Below, in pieces: positions 1-6,290 of a stretch of DNA of 6,290 bases (positions are counted from its first letter, which is position 1; the number at the start of each line of letters is the position of its first letter). The notes below the pieces were generated by a model that was not told the DNA's origin, did no database searches, and saw nothing but the letters and a program-made list of their open reading frames with translations. This DNA comes from Acidobacteriota bacterium (GTDB taxonomy: Bacteria; Acidobacteriota; Terriglobia; Terriglobales; Acidobacteriaceae), in assembly GCA_021811745.1 (NCBI GenBank), contig JAJZNH010000595.1:1-6290 (forward strand), written 5' to 3'. A program made the position numbers and the translations under genes.

Positions 1-522
1 ATCGAAGACGTGTTGCGCACAAGTTCACCCCAGTGCGAGCAGCTTGCGAAGGACTTCTCCACCGCGCGCGACTTTCTCTACCTGGGCCGCGGCATCCACT
101 TCCCGATCGCTCTTGAAGGCGCTCTCAAGCTGAAGGAAATCTCCTACATTCATGCCGAGGGTTACCCTGCCGGGGAGATGAAACACGGTCCCAATGCGCT
201 GATCGATGAGAATCTTCCGGTTGTGGTGCTGGCCACCCGTGACGAGTCCGACCCCGCTTCGAGACTGCGCTACGAAAAGACGCTCTCCAATATTCAGGAA
301 GTGACGGCGCGCTCGGGGCGCGTGATTGCTGTTGCAACGGAAGGCGATACGAACATCGGCGGCCTGGTCGAGCACGTCATCCATATCCCCCCCGCGCCCG
401 AGTTACTGGCGCCGATCATCGAGATCGTCCCGTTACAACTGCTGGCGTATTACATCGCCGTCCGTCGCGGTTGCGACGTCGATCAGCCGCGGAACCTGGC
501 CAAGTCTGTCACCGTGGAGTAG
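1..522 (+). CDS. glmS: Glutamine-fructose-6-phosphate aminotransferase (isomerizing), C-terminal part; 5' end outside window
   Basis: GlmS makes glucosamine-6-phosphate from fructose-6-phosphate and glutamine in the cytoplasm, the first committed step to UDP-GlcNAc and hence peptidoglycan. The frame is open from base 1, and the 173 codons seen are the C-terminal part of a protein that is usually about 610 residues. They cover the second SIS (sugar isomerase) domain. Direct signatures are the block [19 protein letters not shown] near fragment residues 51-69, which holds the isomerase-site Glu, Lys and His, and the C-terminal tail LAKSVTVE, whose Lys corresponds to E. coli Lys603 at the sugar site. 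The N-terminal glutaminase domain and first SIS domain are not in the window, so they cannot be checked. A GTG at base 10 is only an internal Val codon, not a start. The stop is TAG at 520-522. No downstream partner is close: dnaE starts 363 bases later, so the two need not be co-transcribed. Confidence 0.96.
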   Translation: MEDVLRTSSPQCEQLAKDFSTARDFLYLGRGIHFPIALEGALKLKEISYIHAEGYPAGEMKHGPNALIDENLPVVVLATRDESDPASRLRYEKTLSNIQEVTARSGRVIAVATEGDTNIGGLVEHVIHIPPAPELLAPIIEIVPLQLLAYYIAVRRGCDVDQPRNLAKSVTVE

Positions 523-586
523 CTTGGACCGGAAAGGCTTGTCCCCCGCGTGGCCCATTCGAAATTTTCATTGACTTCCAGCCATC

Positions 587-603
587 TCGTTGACGGCCAA
601 CGA
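587..603. repeat. Short inverted repeat downstream of glmS (weak hairpin candidate)
   Basis: TCGTTG at 587-592 and CAACGA at 598-603 are perfect inverted arms around the loop ACGGC. The hairpin would form about 65 bases after the glmS stop. It is followed by ATTGCGTTAAC rather than a run of T, so it is at best a poor intrinsic terminator. A 6-bp stem can arise by chance, and no function is claimed. Confidence 0.25.
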
Positions 604-863
604 TTGCGTTAACTTTCGGGCCACCATTGCCAGCCGGCTACGGAGACGACCTGTACCGGCGGATGCTTTCGAAGGATCCGTCAGGGCAATCCACTGGTTT
701 TCTCTTCATGTCGGTGCGAGACCGATCGGGGTCCGGTGTATTTTAGCCACCCTTCAGCCCAACACACGGCAATTTCCCGCCAATGAGCCAGTTCATCGCA
801 CAACCTGCCGCCCCAATTTTCCTCATGCGGCCGGGATTTCAACCGGATTGGAGGTAATCGCGG

Positions 864-870
864 AAGGAGG
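864..870 (+). promoter_or_regulatory. Ribosome binding site of dnaE
   Basis: AAGGAGG is a near-complete match to the anti-Shine-Dalgarno sequence. It lies 15 bases before the ATG at 886 and 24 bases before the alternative in-frame ATG at 895. Fifteen is longer than the usual 5-10 bases but workable, whereas 24 is not, so this site favours 886 as the start. Confidence 0.65.
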
Positions 871-885
871 TCGGCAGCTAAAATC

Positions 886-3800
886 ATGCTAGCCATGCCC
901 GAGTTCACCCACCTCCATCTGCACACCGAATACTCGCTACTCGACGGCGCTTGCGACGTTTACAAGCTGGCCGACCGCGTGGCCAAAATGGGCCAGAAAG
1001 CCGTGGCCATGACCGACCACGGGAACATCTACGGGGCGGTGCATTTTTTCGAAGCGGCCAAGACGAGCGGCATCAAGCCGATCCTGGGCTGCGAACTGTA
1101 TGTGTGCAAGTCCGAAGACCATCGCGGAGACGTGACATGGCGTCCCGGGGACTCCGGCCCGGCGGGCAAGGAGCGGGAGAGCGAGTACAACCATCTGCTG
1201 GTTCTGGCCGAGAACGAAGAGGGCTATCGCAATCTGGTTCGCCTGACCTCAGAAGCATCGTTGCACGGGTTCTATCGCAAGCCGCGGGTGAGCAAGAAAT
1301 TTCTTGCCGAAAACTCCAAAGGGCTCATTGGCTTCTCAGGCTGCCTGAGCGGCGAATTGTGCGAAGCGCTCATGGGGGGGCAGTATGCCCGTGCCACGGA
1401 GGTGGCGCAGCAGTATCAGGACATCTTCGGCAAGGGGAATTTCTACCTTGAGATCCAGGACCAAGGGCTGGAACAGGAGCGCCGCATCCACGCCGACCTC
1501 TTCCGGCTGGAAAAGGAGCTGGGTATTCCGCTGGTCGCCACCAACGACTCGCACTACCTGTGCGGCGAGGACTCGCACGCGCACGACGTGATGCTGTGCG
1601 TGCAGACCGGCGCGAAGGTGCGCGATGCGGAGCGTTTCAAGTTCGACTCCGATCAGTTTTTCGTGAAGGACGCGGAAGAAATGGCGCGGGTGTTTCCGGA
1701 CTCTCCTTCGGTGCTGGAGCGGACGATGGAGATTGCCGAGCGCTGCCATCTGAAGCTCAGCAAGGTGGAGAATCCCTTTCCGGAATTTGCGGTGCCGGCG
1801 GGGCACACCATCGACAGCTACTTTGAAGAGGTGTGCCGCGAGGGTTTGAAGAAACGGCTGGAAACGGCGGTGCGGCAACTGGAACTGCGCGGGGTGTTGC
1901 GGACGCCGGCTTCCGGATACGAGTCGCGGCTGGATTACGAGATCGGAATCATCAAGCAGATGAAGTACTCGGGGTACTTCCTCATCGTCTGGGATTTCAT
2001 CAAGTACGCGCGCGACCACGGCATTCCAGTTGGCCCAGGCCGCGGTTCGGCCACCGGTTCGCTCGTGGCATATGCCATGGAGATTACCAATATCGATCCC
2101 ATGCAGAACGTGCTGCTGTTCGAGCGCTTTCTCAACCCCGAGCGCGTCACCATGCCCGATATCGACGTGGACTTCTGCATGAACCGCCGCGGCGAGGTCA
2201 TCGACTACGTGACCCGGAAGTACGGGCGTGAGCAGGTGGCGCAGATCATCACTTTTAATACCATGGCAGCCAAGGCGTCGATCAAGGATTGCGGCCGCGC
2301 GCTCGATATGCCCTACGGCGATGTGGATCGCATTGCCAAGCTGGTCCCGGCCACGGTGGGCATGACGCTCGACCGGGCTCTGGAGGACGTACCCGATTTG
2401 CGCAAGCTCTACGACACGGACAACCAGGTCCGCGAATTGATCGATACCGCCAAGAAGCTCGAAGGCCTGGTGCGAGGGTCGGGGGTCCATGCTTCGGCGG
2501 TCGTCATTGCGCCCCGGCCGCTCACCGAGCTGGTGCCGCTGAACAAAACCAAGAACGACGAAATCGTGACCGCCTACGACATGAAGTCCGTCGAGAAGAT
2601 GGGCCTGCTCAAGATGGACTTCCTGGGTCTGGCGACGCTGACCGTGATCACCGACTGCCTGAAGTTGATCGAGCAGACACGCGGAGAAAAGCTGGACATT
2701 GAGATGGTTCCGCTTGACGATCCGGAAACCTTCAAGCGCGTATTTCACACCGCGCTGACCTCCGGGGTCTTCCAGTTTGAATCCAGCGGAATGCGCGATA
2801 TTTTGCGGCGATACAAGCCAGATACAGTCGAGGAACTCACGGCTTTGAACGCACTGTACCGCCCCGGGCCGATGGACATGATCGACGACTTCATCGAGCG
2901 CAAATGGGGACGGCGGAGTGTGGAGTTTCTGCTCCCGGAGCTCGAGGGAATTCTCAAGGATTCGCTGGGCGTAATTGTCTACCAGGAACAGGTGATGCGG
3001 ATCGCGAATGTGCTGGCGAGCTATTCGCTGGGCGAGGCGGACCTGTTGCGGCGGGCCATGGGGAAGAAGGATCCCGAGGCGATGGCCAAGCAGCGGGACC
3101 GCTTCATGGACGGCGCCGCGAAACTGGGACATCCCAAGGCGCCGGTGGGCGAGATCTTCGACCAGATGGCAAAGTTTTCCGGATACGGGTTCAACAAATC
3201 GCATTCCGCTGCCTACGCACTGGTGGCCTACCAAACGGCGTATCTCAAGACGCATTACCCGGTGGAATTCATGGCGGCGCTGCTCACGTCGGAAACCTCC
3301 AAGCCGGATTCTGTGGTGAAGTACATTGGCGAGTGCCGCGAAATGGGCATCGACGTAGAGCCACCGGATGTGCAGGTCTCGGGCGCGCAGTTTACCCCGC
3401 ACGGAGCGAGCATCCGCTTCGGACTGGCGGCGGTGAAGAACGTGGGCGGCAACGCCATTGAGTCGATTCGGAAAGCGCGCGCGGAGGTGGGAGGCCACTT
3501 TAAGGATTTCTGGCAATTCTGCGAGAAAGTCGATCTGCGCGTGATGAACAAGCGCGTCATCGAGTCGCTTATCAAGGCGGGTGCACTGGACACGATGGGT
3601 AAACGCGGGCCGCTGTTTGCTGCTGTCGATAAGGCGATCGAGCGGGCACAGAAGGCGCAGCGCGACGCGGCCCAGGGGCAGTCAGGGCTGTTTGGGTTAT
3701 TCGACGAGGGGCCGGCGCCAGGCCGGAACGGCGACGAGTTGCCGCGGGTGCCCGACTGGGAAGAAGGCGAGCGGCTGGCCAATGAAAAAGAGGTACTGGG

Positions 3801-4437
3801 CTTTTTCGTTTCCGGCCATCCGATGGACAAGTATGCAGAAAAGCTGCGTAACTTGCCGGGTGTGATCTCGGTGGCGGAAGCGCTGGAGCGAAAGCCGCCG
3901 GAGCGGCGCTGGGGATCGAAGGACGATCCAGCCGATGAATTCCAGGTGGCAGGCATGATTCACGGACTGCGCGTACAAAAGAGTAAGCGCGATCAGAAGC
4001 AGTACGCGCAGGCTTCGCTTGAGGACGCGACCGGAAAAATCGACCTGATCTGTTTTGCGCGCGATTATGAACGGTTGCAGGGGCAGTTGAAGATCGAGGC
4101 GCCGGTGCTGATGCGCGGAATGCTGCTGGGCGAAGAAGACTCCGCTCCCAAGCTGTCGGTGAGCTCGATCCAGGCGCTGGAGGACGTGCAGGTGAAGCTG
4201 CCGGCGGGCATCCGCATCCGCATCAATCTGGACCGCGCCACCGAGGAACTGTTTGCCAGCCTGAAGCGCGCGGCCGAGGCTGCGCCGGGGCCCGGCAAGA
4301 TCATGCTGCACCTTGAAAAGAAGAATGAATACGCGGTGATTCTCGAGCCCGAGGGGATGAGCGTGGCCGCGGATCGAGCATGGATGGAGCGGGTCGAGGA
4401 GCTGTTGGGGAAAGGCGCCGTCCAGACGATTGCCTAA
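886..4437 (+). CDS. dnaE: DNA polymerase III subunit alpha (replicative DNA polymerase, DnaE1 type)
   Basis: This is the catalytic subunit that copies the chromosome, acting in the cytoplasm with the beta clamp and the tau clamp loader. It is 1183 residues, close to the 1160 of E. coli DnaE. An N-terminal PHP domain (about residues 5-285) keeps all usual metal ligands: His11, His13, Asp20, His45, Glu70, His103, Cys153, Asp221 and His223. The polymerase core shows GPGRGSA (383-389), the catalytic PDIDVDF motif (424-430) and the third catalytic Asp578 in KMDFLGL. It also has ALYRPGPMDM, RRAMGKKDPEAM and the fingers motif GYGFNKSHSAAY (766-777). Next come a helix-hairpin-helix region near 843-870, a clamp-binding motif QSGLF (932-936), the conserved VLGFFVSGHP (970-979), an OB fold from about 1019, and a C-terminal tau-binding-like region. 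No intein or frameshift is seen. The ATG at 886 is chosen because of AAGGAGG upstream; an in-frame ATG at 895 would give MPEFTHLHLH, which fits family N-termini equally well. The gene converges on the minus-strand gene 35 bases downstream. Confidence 0.98.
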   Translation: MLAMPEFTHLHLHTEYSLLDGACDVYKLADRVAKMGQKAVAMTDHGNIYGAVHFFEAAKTSGIKPILGCELYVCKSEDHRGDVTWRPGDSGPAGKERESEYNHLLVLAENEEGYRNLVRLTSEASLHGFYRKPRVSKKFLAENSKGLIGFSGCLSGELCEALMGGQYARATEVAQQYQDIFGKGNFYLEIQDQGLEQERRIHADLFRLEKELGIPLVATNDSHYLCGEDSHAHDVMLCVQTGAKVRDAERFKFDSDQFFVKDAEEMARVFPDSPSVLERTMEIAERCHLKLSKVENPFPEFAVPAGHTIDSYFEEVCREGLKKRLETAVRQLELRGVLRTPASGYESRLDYEIGIIKQMKYSGYFLIVWDFIKYARDHGIPVGPGRGSATGSLVAYAMEITNIDPMQNVLLFERFLNPERVTMPDIDVDFCMNRRGEVIDYVTRKYGREQVAQIITFNTMAAKASIKDCGRALDMPYGDVDRIAKLVPATVGMTLDRALEDVPDLRKLYDTDNQVRELIDTAKKLEGLVRGSGVHASAVVIAPRPLTELVPLNKTKNDEIVTAYDMKSVEKMGLLKMDFLGLATLTVITDCLKLIEQTRGEKLDIEMVPLDDPETFKRVFHTALTSGVFQFESSGMRDILRRYKPDTVEELTALNALYRPGPMDMIDDFIERKWGRRSVEFLLPELEGILKDSLGVIVYQEQVMRIANVLASYSLGEADLLRRAMGKKDPEAMAKQRDRFMDGAAKLGHPKAPVGEIFDQMAKFSGYGFNKSHSAAYALVAYQTAYLKTHYPVEFMAALLTSETSKPDSVVKYIGECREMGIDVEPPDVQVSGAQFTPHGASIRFGLAAVKNVGGNAIESIRKARAEVGGHFKDFWQFCEKVDLRVMNKRVIESLIKAGALDTMGKRGPLFAAVDKAIERAQKAQRDAAQGQSGLFGLFDEGPAPGRNGDELPRVPDWEEGERLANEKEVLGFFVSGHPMDKYAEKLRNLPGVISVAEALERKPPERRWGSKDDPADEFQVAGMIHGLRVQKSKRDQKQYAQASLEDATGKIDLICFARDYERLQGQLKIEAPVLMRGMLLGEEDSAPKLSVSSIQALEDVQVKLPAGIRIRINLDRATEELFASLKRAAEAAPGPGKIMLHLEKKNEYAVILEPEGMSVAADRAWMERVEELLGKGAVQTIA

Positions 4438-4454
4438 GTCCACTTCGCGCAGTC

Positions 4455-4468
4455 CGCATCCAGATGCG
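4455..4468. terminator. Weak hairpin between convergent genes, possible bidirectional terminator
   Basis: CGCATC at 4455-4460 and GATGCG at 4463-4468 are inverted arms separated by only CA, so in RNA the innermost pairs must open to make a loop. It sits in the 35-base gap where dnaE and the minus-strand gene meet end to end, where a shared terminator would be expected. No T-run follows on either strand, so the call is weak. The sequence could equally be a chance near-palindrome. Confidence 0.2.
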
Positions 4469-4472
4469 CGCG

Positions 4473-5477
4473 TCAGAAGCGGTAGCCCGGTCGCAGGGAG
4501 CACTGATACACGGTTGAGTTGCTGCCCTTGGTGGTGCGCGAGTCGCAGATGGCCCAGTCGAGATAAATGTCCGGGCCAAGCGGAAAAACCATGGGCGTGC
4601 CGTCGATCTCGGCTTCGATGCTGACGCCTTCCTGGCTGGCGGGAAGCGTGAAGTTGAGGCTGCGGTCGAAGACCACGGGGTACGACTCGTTCACGCGCGA
4701 ATCGATGCTGGTGTGGAAGACCTCGGCTTCCAGGAGGAACGTGGCGGTATCAGACCAGTCCAGTGCGGTGGCTACGATGGTGCGTCCGCCATGCTGGAAT
4801 CCCCGGGTATCGATGCGCGTGAAGGGGCAGGGACCAGCGATGCAGGAGGCACGGACATCGCGGAACTCGTTGCCTGTACCGGCATCCAGCTTCACGGTCG
4901 CCGTGGCTGCCTTCCAGGTGCCATCTGGCGAACACGGGCCCTGGTGGTGGCAGGCAACGTTGCCTTGATTTACTACCTGAAACGTCCTAGCAGCACTGCC
5001 GACATTCTCTTCCTGAGGGAAATTTTCGGTGTAGCGGACGCGGATATTGGACACCACCTTGGCGGGAGCGCCCGAGGCCGTATTCTCCTGAATCTCGGTG
5101 GGCTTCATCGCTACCACGATCAGGCGCCGCGTGGTCGAGTGAAACTCCATCCGCAAGTCTATGTCCTGGGTGTGATAGCCGGGGTGATGGACGGAGAGAG
5201 CGATCGTTTCCCCCGGCCAGATGACATCGGGGAAGTGGATACGGAAGTAGCCCGAAGCGTCGGAATGCGCGGTGGCGGAGACCGTCCCGTGGGAAGCGAC
5301 AACGATGGCGTCGTTGAGCGGAACTTCCTTATACGCGTCCTTGTCGCTTCGAATCACCGCCCCCTGGAGGACGGTAAAACGAGGACGCCATCTTCGCAGA
5401 TGCAGCACGACGGCGGCCATGGCGGCGCCAGCCGCGAGGACGACCAGGATCCAGATGACAGTTCTTTTGTGGCTCAC
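4473..5477 (-). CDS. Membrane-anchored or exported protein with carboxypeptidase-regulatory-like domain and six-cysteine C-terminal region; function unknown
   Basis: The proposed 334-residue protein starts MSHKRTVIWILVV, with a basic N-terminus and one hydrophobic segment (about residues 6-26), so it is anchored in or exported across the inner membrane. Residues about 35-123 look like a carboxypeptidase-regulatory/transthyretin-like beta-sandwich, with the typical TAHSDASGYFRIHFP stretch and a later PGY. After a linker comes a region of about 195 residues with six cysteines (176, 182, 212, 217, 311, 326), including GPCSPDGTW, GNEFRDVRASC and IAGPCPF. The cysteines are probably disulfide-paired outside the cytoplasm. 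I recognise this region only as something seen in acidobacterial hypothetical proteins and know no function for it. No enzyme motif is visible, so a structural or binding role is a guess. The frame extends to a GTG at 5564 (363 residues), but that start has no Shine-Dalgarno sequence and puts 29 polar residues before the membrane segment. The GTG at 5477 has AGAAGAG just upstream. The gene converges with dnaE and diverges from the gene at 5640. Confidence 0.82.
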   Translation of the reverse strand: MSHKRTVIWILVVLAAGAAMAAVVLHLRRWRPRFTVLQGAVIRSDKDAYKEVPLNDAIVVASHGTVSATAHSDASGYFRIHFPDVIWPGETIALSVHHPGYHTQDIDLRMEFHSTTRRLIVVAMKPTEIQENTASGAPAKVVSNIRVRYTENFPQEENVGSAARTFQVVNQGNVACHHQGPCSPDGTWKAATATVKLDAGTGNEFRDVRASCIAGPCPFTRIDTRGFQHGGRTIVATALDWSDTATFLLEAEVFHTSIDSRVNESYPVVFDRSLNFTLPASQEGVSIEAEIDGTPMVFPLGPDIYLDWAICDSRTTKGSNSTVYQCSLRPGYRF

Positions 5478-5639
5478 AGCAACTCTTCTGTGCCTGTTCC
5501 CAGTGTAATTGGACGCGCGCGGGAGTGGAATTGCTGCTCCGGATGCGACCTGCGGAGTCCTCACTGCATCTAATCAGGAGATCCTGCTTCCGAAAAGACG
5601 AGACAAGAGTCAGTCCAAGAGGTGGGCCGAATCCAGGCG
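5478..5639. promoter_or_regulatory. Divergent intergenic region, expected to hold promoters for both flanking genes
   Basis: The minus-strand gene ending at 5477 and the plus-strand gene starting at 5640 are transcribed away from each other, so both promoters should lie here (162 bases with the chosen starts). On the minus strand TACACT (plus positions 5502-5507) resembles a -10 box about 25 bases before the GTG at 5477, but its -35 is poor. On the plus strand AAGAGG at 5617-5622 is a possible ribosome binding site for the ATG at 5640, at a long spacing of 17 bases. The role is inferred from gene orientation more than from clear boxes. Confidence 0.4.
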
Positions 5640-6290
5640 ATGAACCGGCCGCGACGCGAATTGAGAAGAGTGGATCCTGAACATAACGGAATCTCCCGGA
5701 GAACGCTGCTTCGGGGGATGGCGGGTTTGTCGCTGGGGCCGCAGTTCCGCCGATCTGGGTTGCTGAGCGGACTCTCGTTGCCGTTTGCGCAGAACGCCTC
5801 CGCCGAGGGACCGCAGCCCGCAGTCCTGCCTGCACCGACGGTTCTCACCGCGCAAGACGAGGACTTCCTCAACGGACTGGAGCAGGCCTCATTTCAGTTC
5901 TTTTGGGAACAGACCAATCCCGAGACGGGTTTGATCAAGGACCGATGCAACGCACGTGCCACCGATACCAGCATCGTTGGCAGTATCGCTTCCACCGGCT
6001 TCGGCCTTACCGCGATCTGCATCGCGCATCAGCGAGGCTTTGTTTCTCATCCCGATGCCCGCCTGCGCATTGTCCGGACGCTCTCGTTCTTGTGGCACAA
6101 GCTGCCTACGCATCGCGGATTCTTCTTCCATTTCACCAACATCAATACCGGGGAGCGGGTTTGGGATTCTGAAGTTTCTTCGGTAGACACGGCGATTCTG
6201 CTGTGCGGGGTTTTGACCTGCAAGCAGCACTTCAGCCACGATCCGGAGATTGTGGAGCTGGCGCACGCAATCTTCGACCGCGTTGACTGG
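5640..6290 (+). CDS. Tat-exported 'glucoamylase family' (PF10091/GH144-like) glycoside hydrolase, N-terminal part; 3' end outside window
   Basis: The first 217 codons run without a stop to the right edge. The start ATG at 5640 is followed by a long basic leader and a twin-arginine motif SRRTLLRG (residues 19-26), a hydrophobic stretch and a possible signal peptidase site after ASA (53-55), so export by the Tat pathway is likely. An internal arginine pair at about residues 37-38 makes the hydrophobic region atypical. From about residue 74 the protein matches the N-terminus of the family annotated as glucoamylase-like: EDFLNGLEQASFQFFWEQ, then TGLIKDR, SIASTGFGLTAICIA (from 115), FFFHFTN and ERVWDSEVSSVDTAILL (about 173-189). 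These belong to an alpha/alpha-barrel fold. Related characterised GH144 enzymes cut beta-1,2-glucan, so the true substrate may not be starch. Active-site residues cannot be verified because the C-terminal half is missing. Upstream in-frame GTG at 5622 has no free ribosome binding site; ATG at 5718 would lose the Tat motif. Confidence 0.88.
   Translation, partial: MNRPRRELRRVDPEHNGISRRTLLRGMAGLSLGPQFRRSGLLSGLSLPFAQNASAEGPQPAVLPAPTVLTAQDEDFLNGLEQASFQFFWEQTNPETGLIKDRCNARATDTSIVGSIASTGFGLTAICIAHQRGFVSHPDARLRIVRTLSFLWHKLPTHRGFFFHFTNINTGERVWDSEVSSVDTAILLCGVLTCKQHFSHDPEIVELAHAIFDRVDW

Larger units (their letters stand above)
523..885. other. Intergenic region between glmS and dnaE, no convincing gene
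   Basis: These 363 bases hold no frame that looks like a protein. The longest open stretch (TTG at 590 to 892, about 100 residues) has no recognisable motif and overlaps the dnaE start, so I do not call it. Visible elements are a 6-bp inverted repeat at 587-603 (TCGTTG, 5-base loop, CAACGA), a HpaI-type palindrome GTTAAC at 608-613, an AT-rich patch TATTTT at 739-744 resembling a -10 box but with no matching -35, a GGAGG at 850-854, and the AAGGAGG at 864-870 taken as the dnaE ribosome binding site. I see no hairpin followed by a T-run, so no classical terminator for glmS. The dnaE promoter is probably inside this stretch, but I cannot place it. Confidence 0.6.

Noticed and set aside
523..550. 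GGAC/GTCC arms just after the glmS stop as an intrinsic terminator
   Set aside because: The stem is only 4 bp with an 11-base loop and is followed by a C-run, not a T-run.
721..750. TATTTT at 739-744 as a dnaE promoter -10 box
   Set aside because: Only four of six bases match, and there is no -35-like hexamer 16-18 bases upstream.
590..892. Open frame of 100 codons between glmS and dnaE
   Set aside because: It has a TTG start, no ribosome binding site and no motif, and it overlaps the dnaE start and its Shine-Dalgarno sequence. It is probably chance.
1336..3516. Open frame of 726 codons on the minus strand inside dnaE
   Set aside because: It lies wholly antisense to an unmistakable dnaE. 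Its translation is rich in His, Arg, Leu and Val with no domain motif, as expected for the shadow of a GC-rich coding frame.
4713..5573. Open frame of 286 codons on the plus strand, opposite the cysteine-rich protein
   Set aside because: The minus-strand reading has a membrane segment, a beta-sandwich pattern and conserved cysteine motifs. The plus-strand reading is low-complexity Gly/Arg/Asp-rich with no recognisable domain or ribosome binding site.
5329..5872. Several minus-strand open frames across the start of the glucoamylase-like gene
   Set aside because: They overlap each other and the clear plus-strand Tat signal and family motifs. Their composition is Arg/Ser/Pro-rich with no domain signal.
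1..6290. Defence system, mobile element, CRISPR array, riboswitch or tRNA hidden in the window
   Set aside because: No transposase, terminal repeats, spaced direct repeats or RNA-gene sequence was seen. The coding frames are accounted for by two housekeeping genes and two envelope or secreted proteins.

Overview
The window is GC-rich and compactly coded. It reads as a piece of bacterial chromosome, most likely from an acidobacterium. That assignment is an inference from four things: the DnaE type, a small lone periplasmic protein with a C-terminal domain of a kind I associate with Acidobacteriota, a Tat-exported 'glucoamylase family' protein, and overall base composition. No marker here proves it. 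I see no mobile element, CRISPR array, tRNA, rRNA or prophage gene.

Layout from left to right: (1) bases 1-522 (+), the last 173 codons of glmS (glutamine-fructose-6-phosphate aminotransferase), whose 5' part lies outside the window; (2) bases 523-885, an intergenic stretch of 363 bases with no convincing gene, ending in a strong Shine-Dalgarno sequence; (3) bases 886-4437 (+), a complete dnaE for the replicative DNA polymerase III alpha subunit, 1183 residues, with every polymerase motif and a complete set of PHP metal ligands; (4) bases 4473-5477 (-), a convergent gene for a membrane-anchored or exported protein with a carboxypeptidase-regulatory/transthyretin-like beta-sandwich and a six-cysteine C-terminal region that I cannot assign to a named family; (5) bases 5478-5639, a divergent intergenic region; (6) bases 5640-6290 (+), the first 217 codons of a Tat-signal 'glucoamylase family' (PF10091-type, GH144-like) enzyme that runs off the right edge.

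The genes do not form one pathway. glmS supplies glucosamine-6-phosphate for peptidoglycan, dnaE replicates the chromosome, and the last two genes are divergent envelope or secreted proteins that might share a control region. I looked for an undescribed multi-gene system and found no support for one. The most useful leads are the uncharacterised cysteine-rich domain (4473-5477), the real substrate of the exported glucoamylase-like protein, and the intact PHP site of DnaE.
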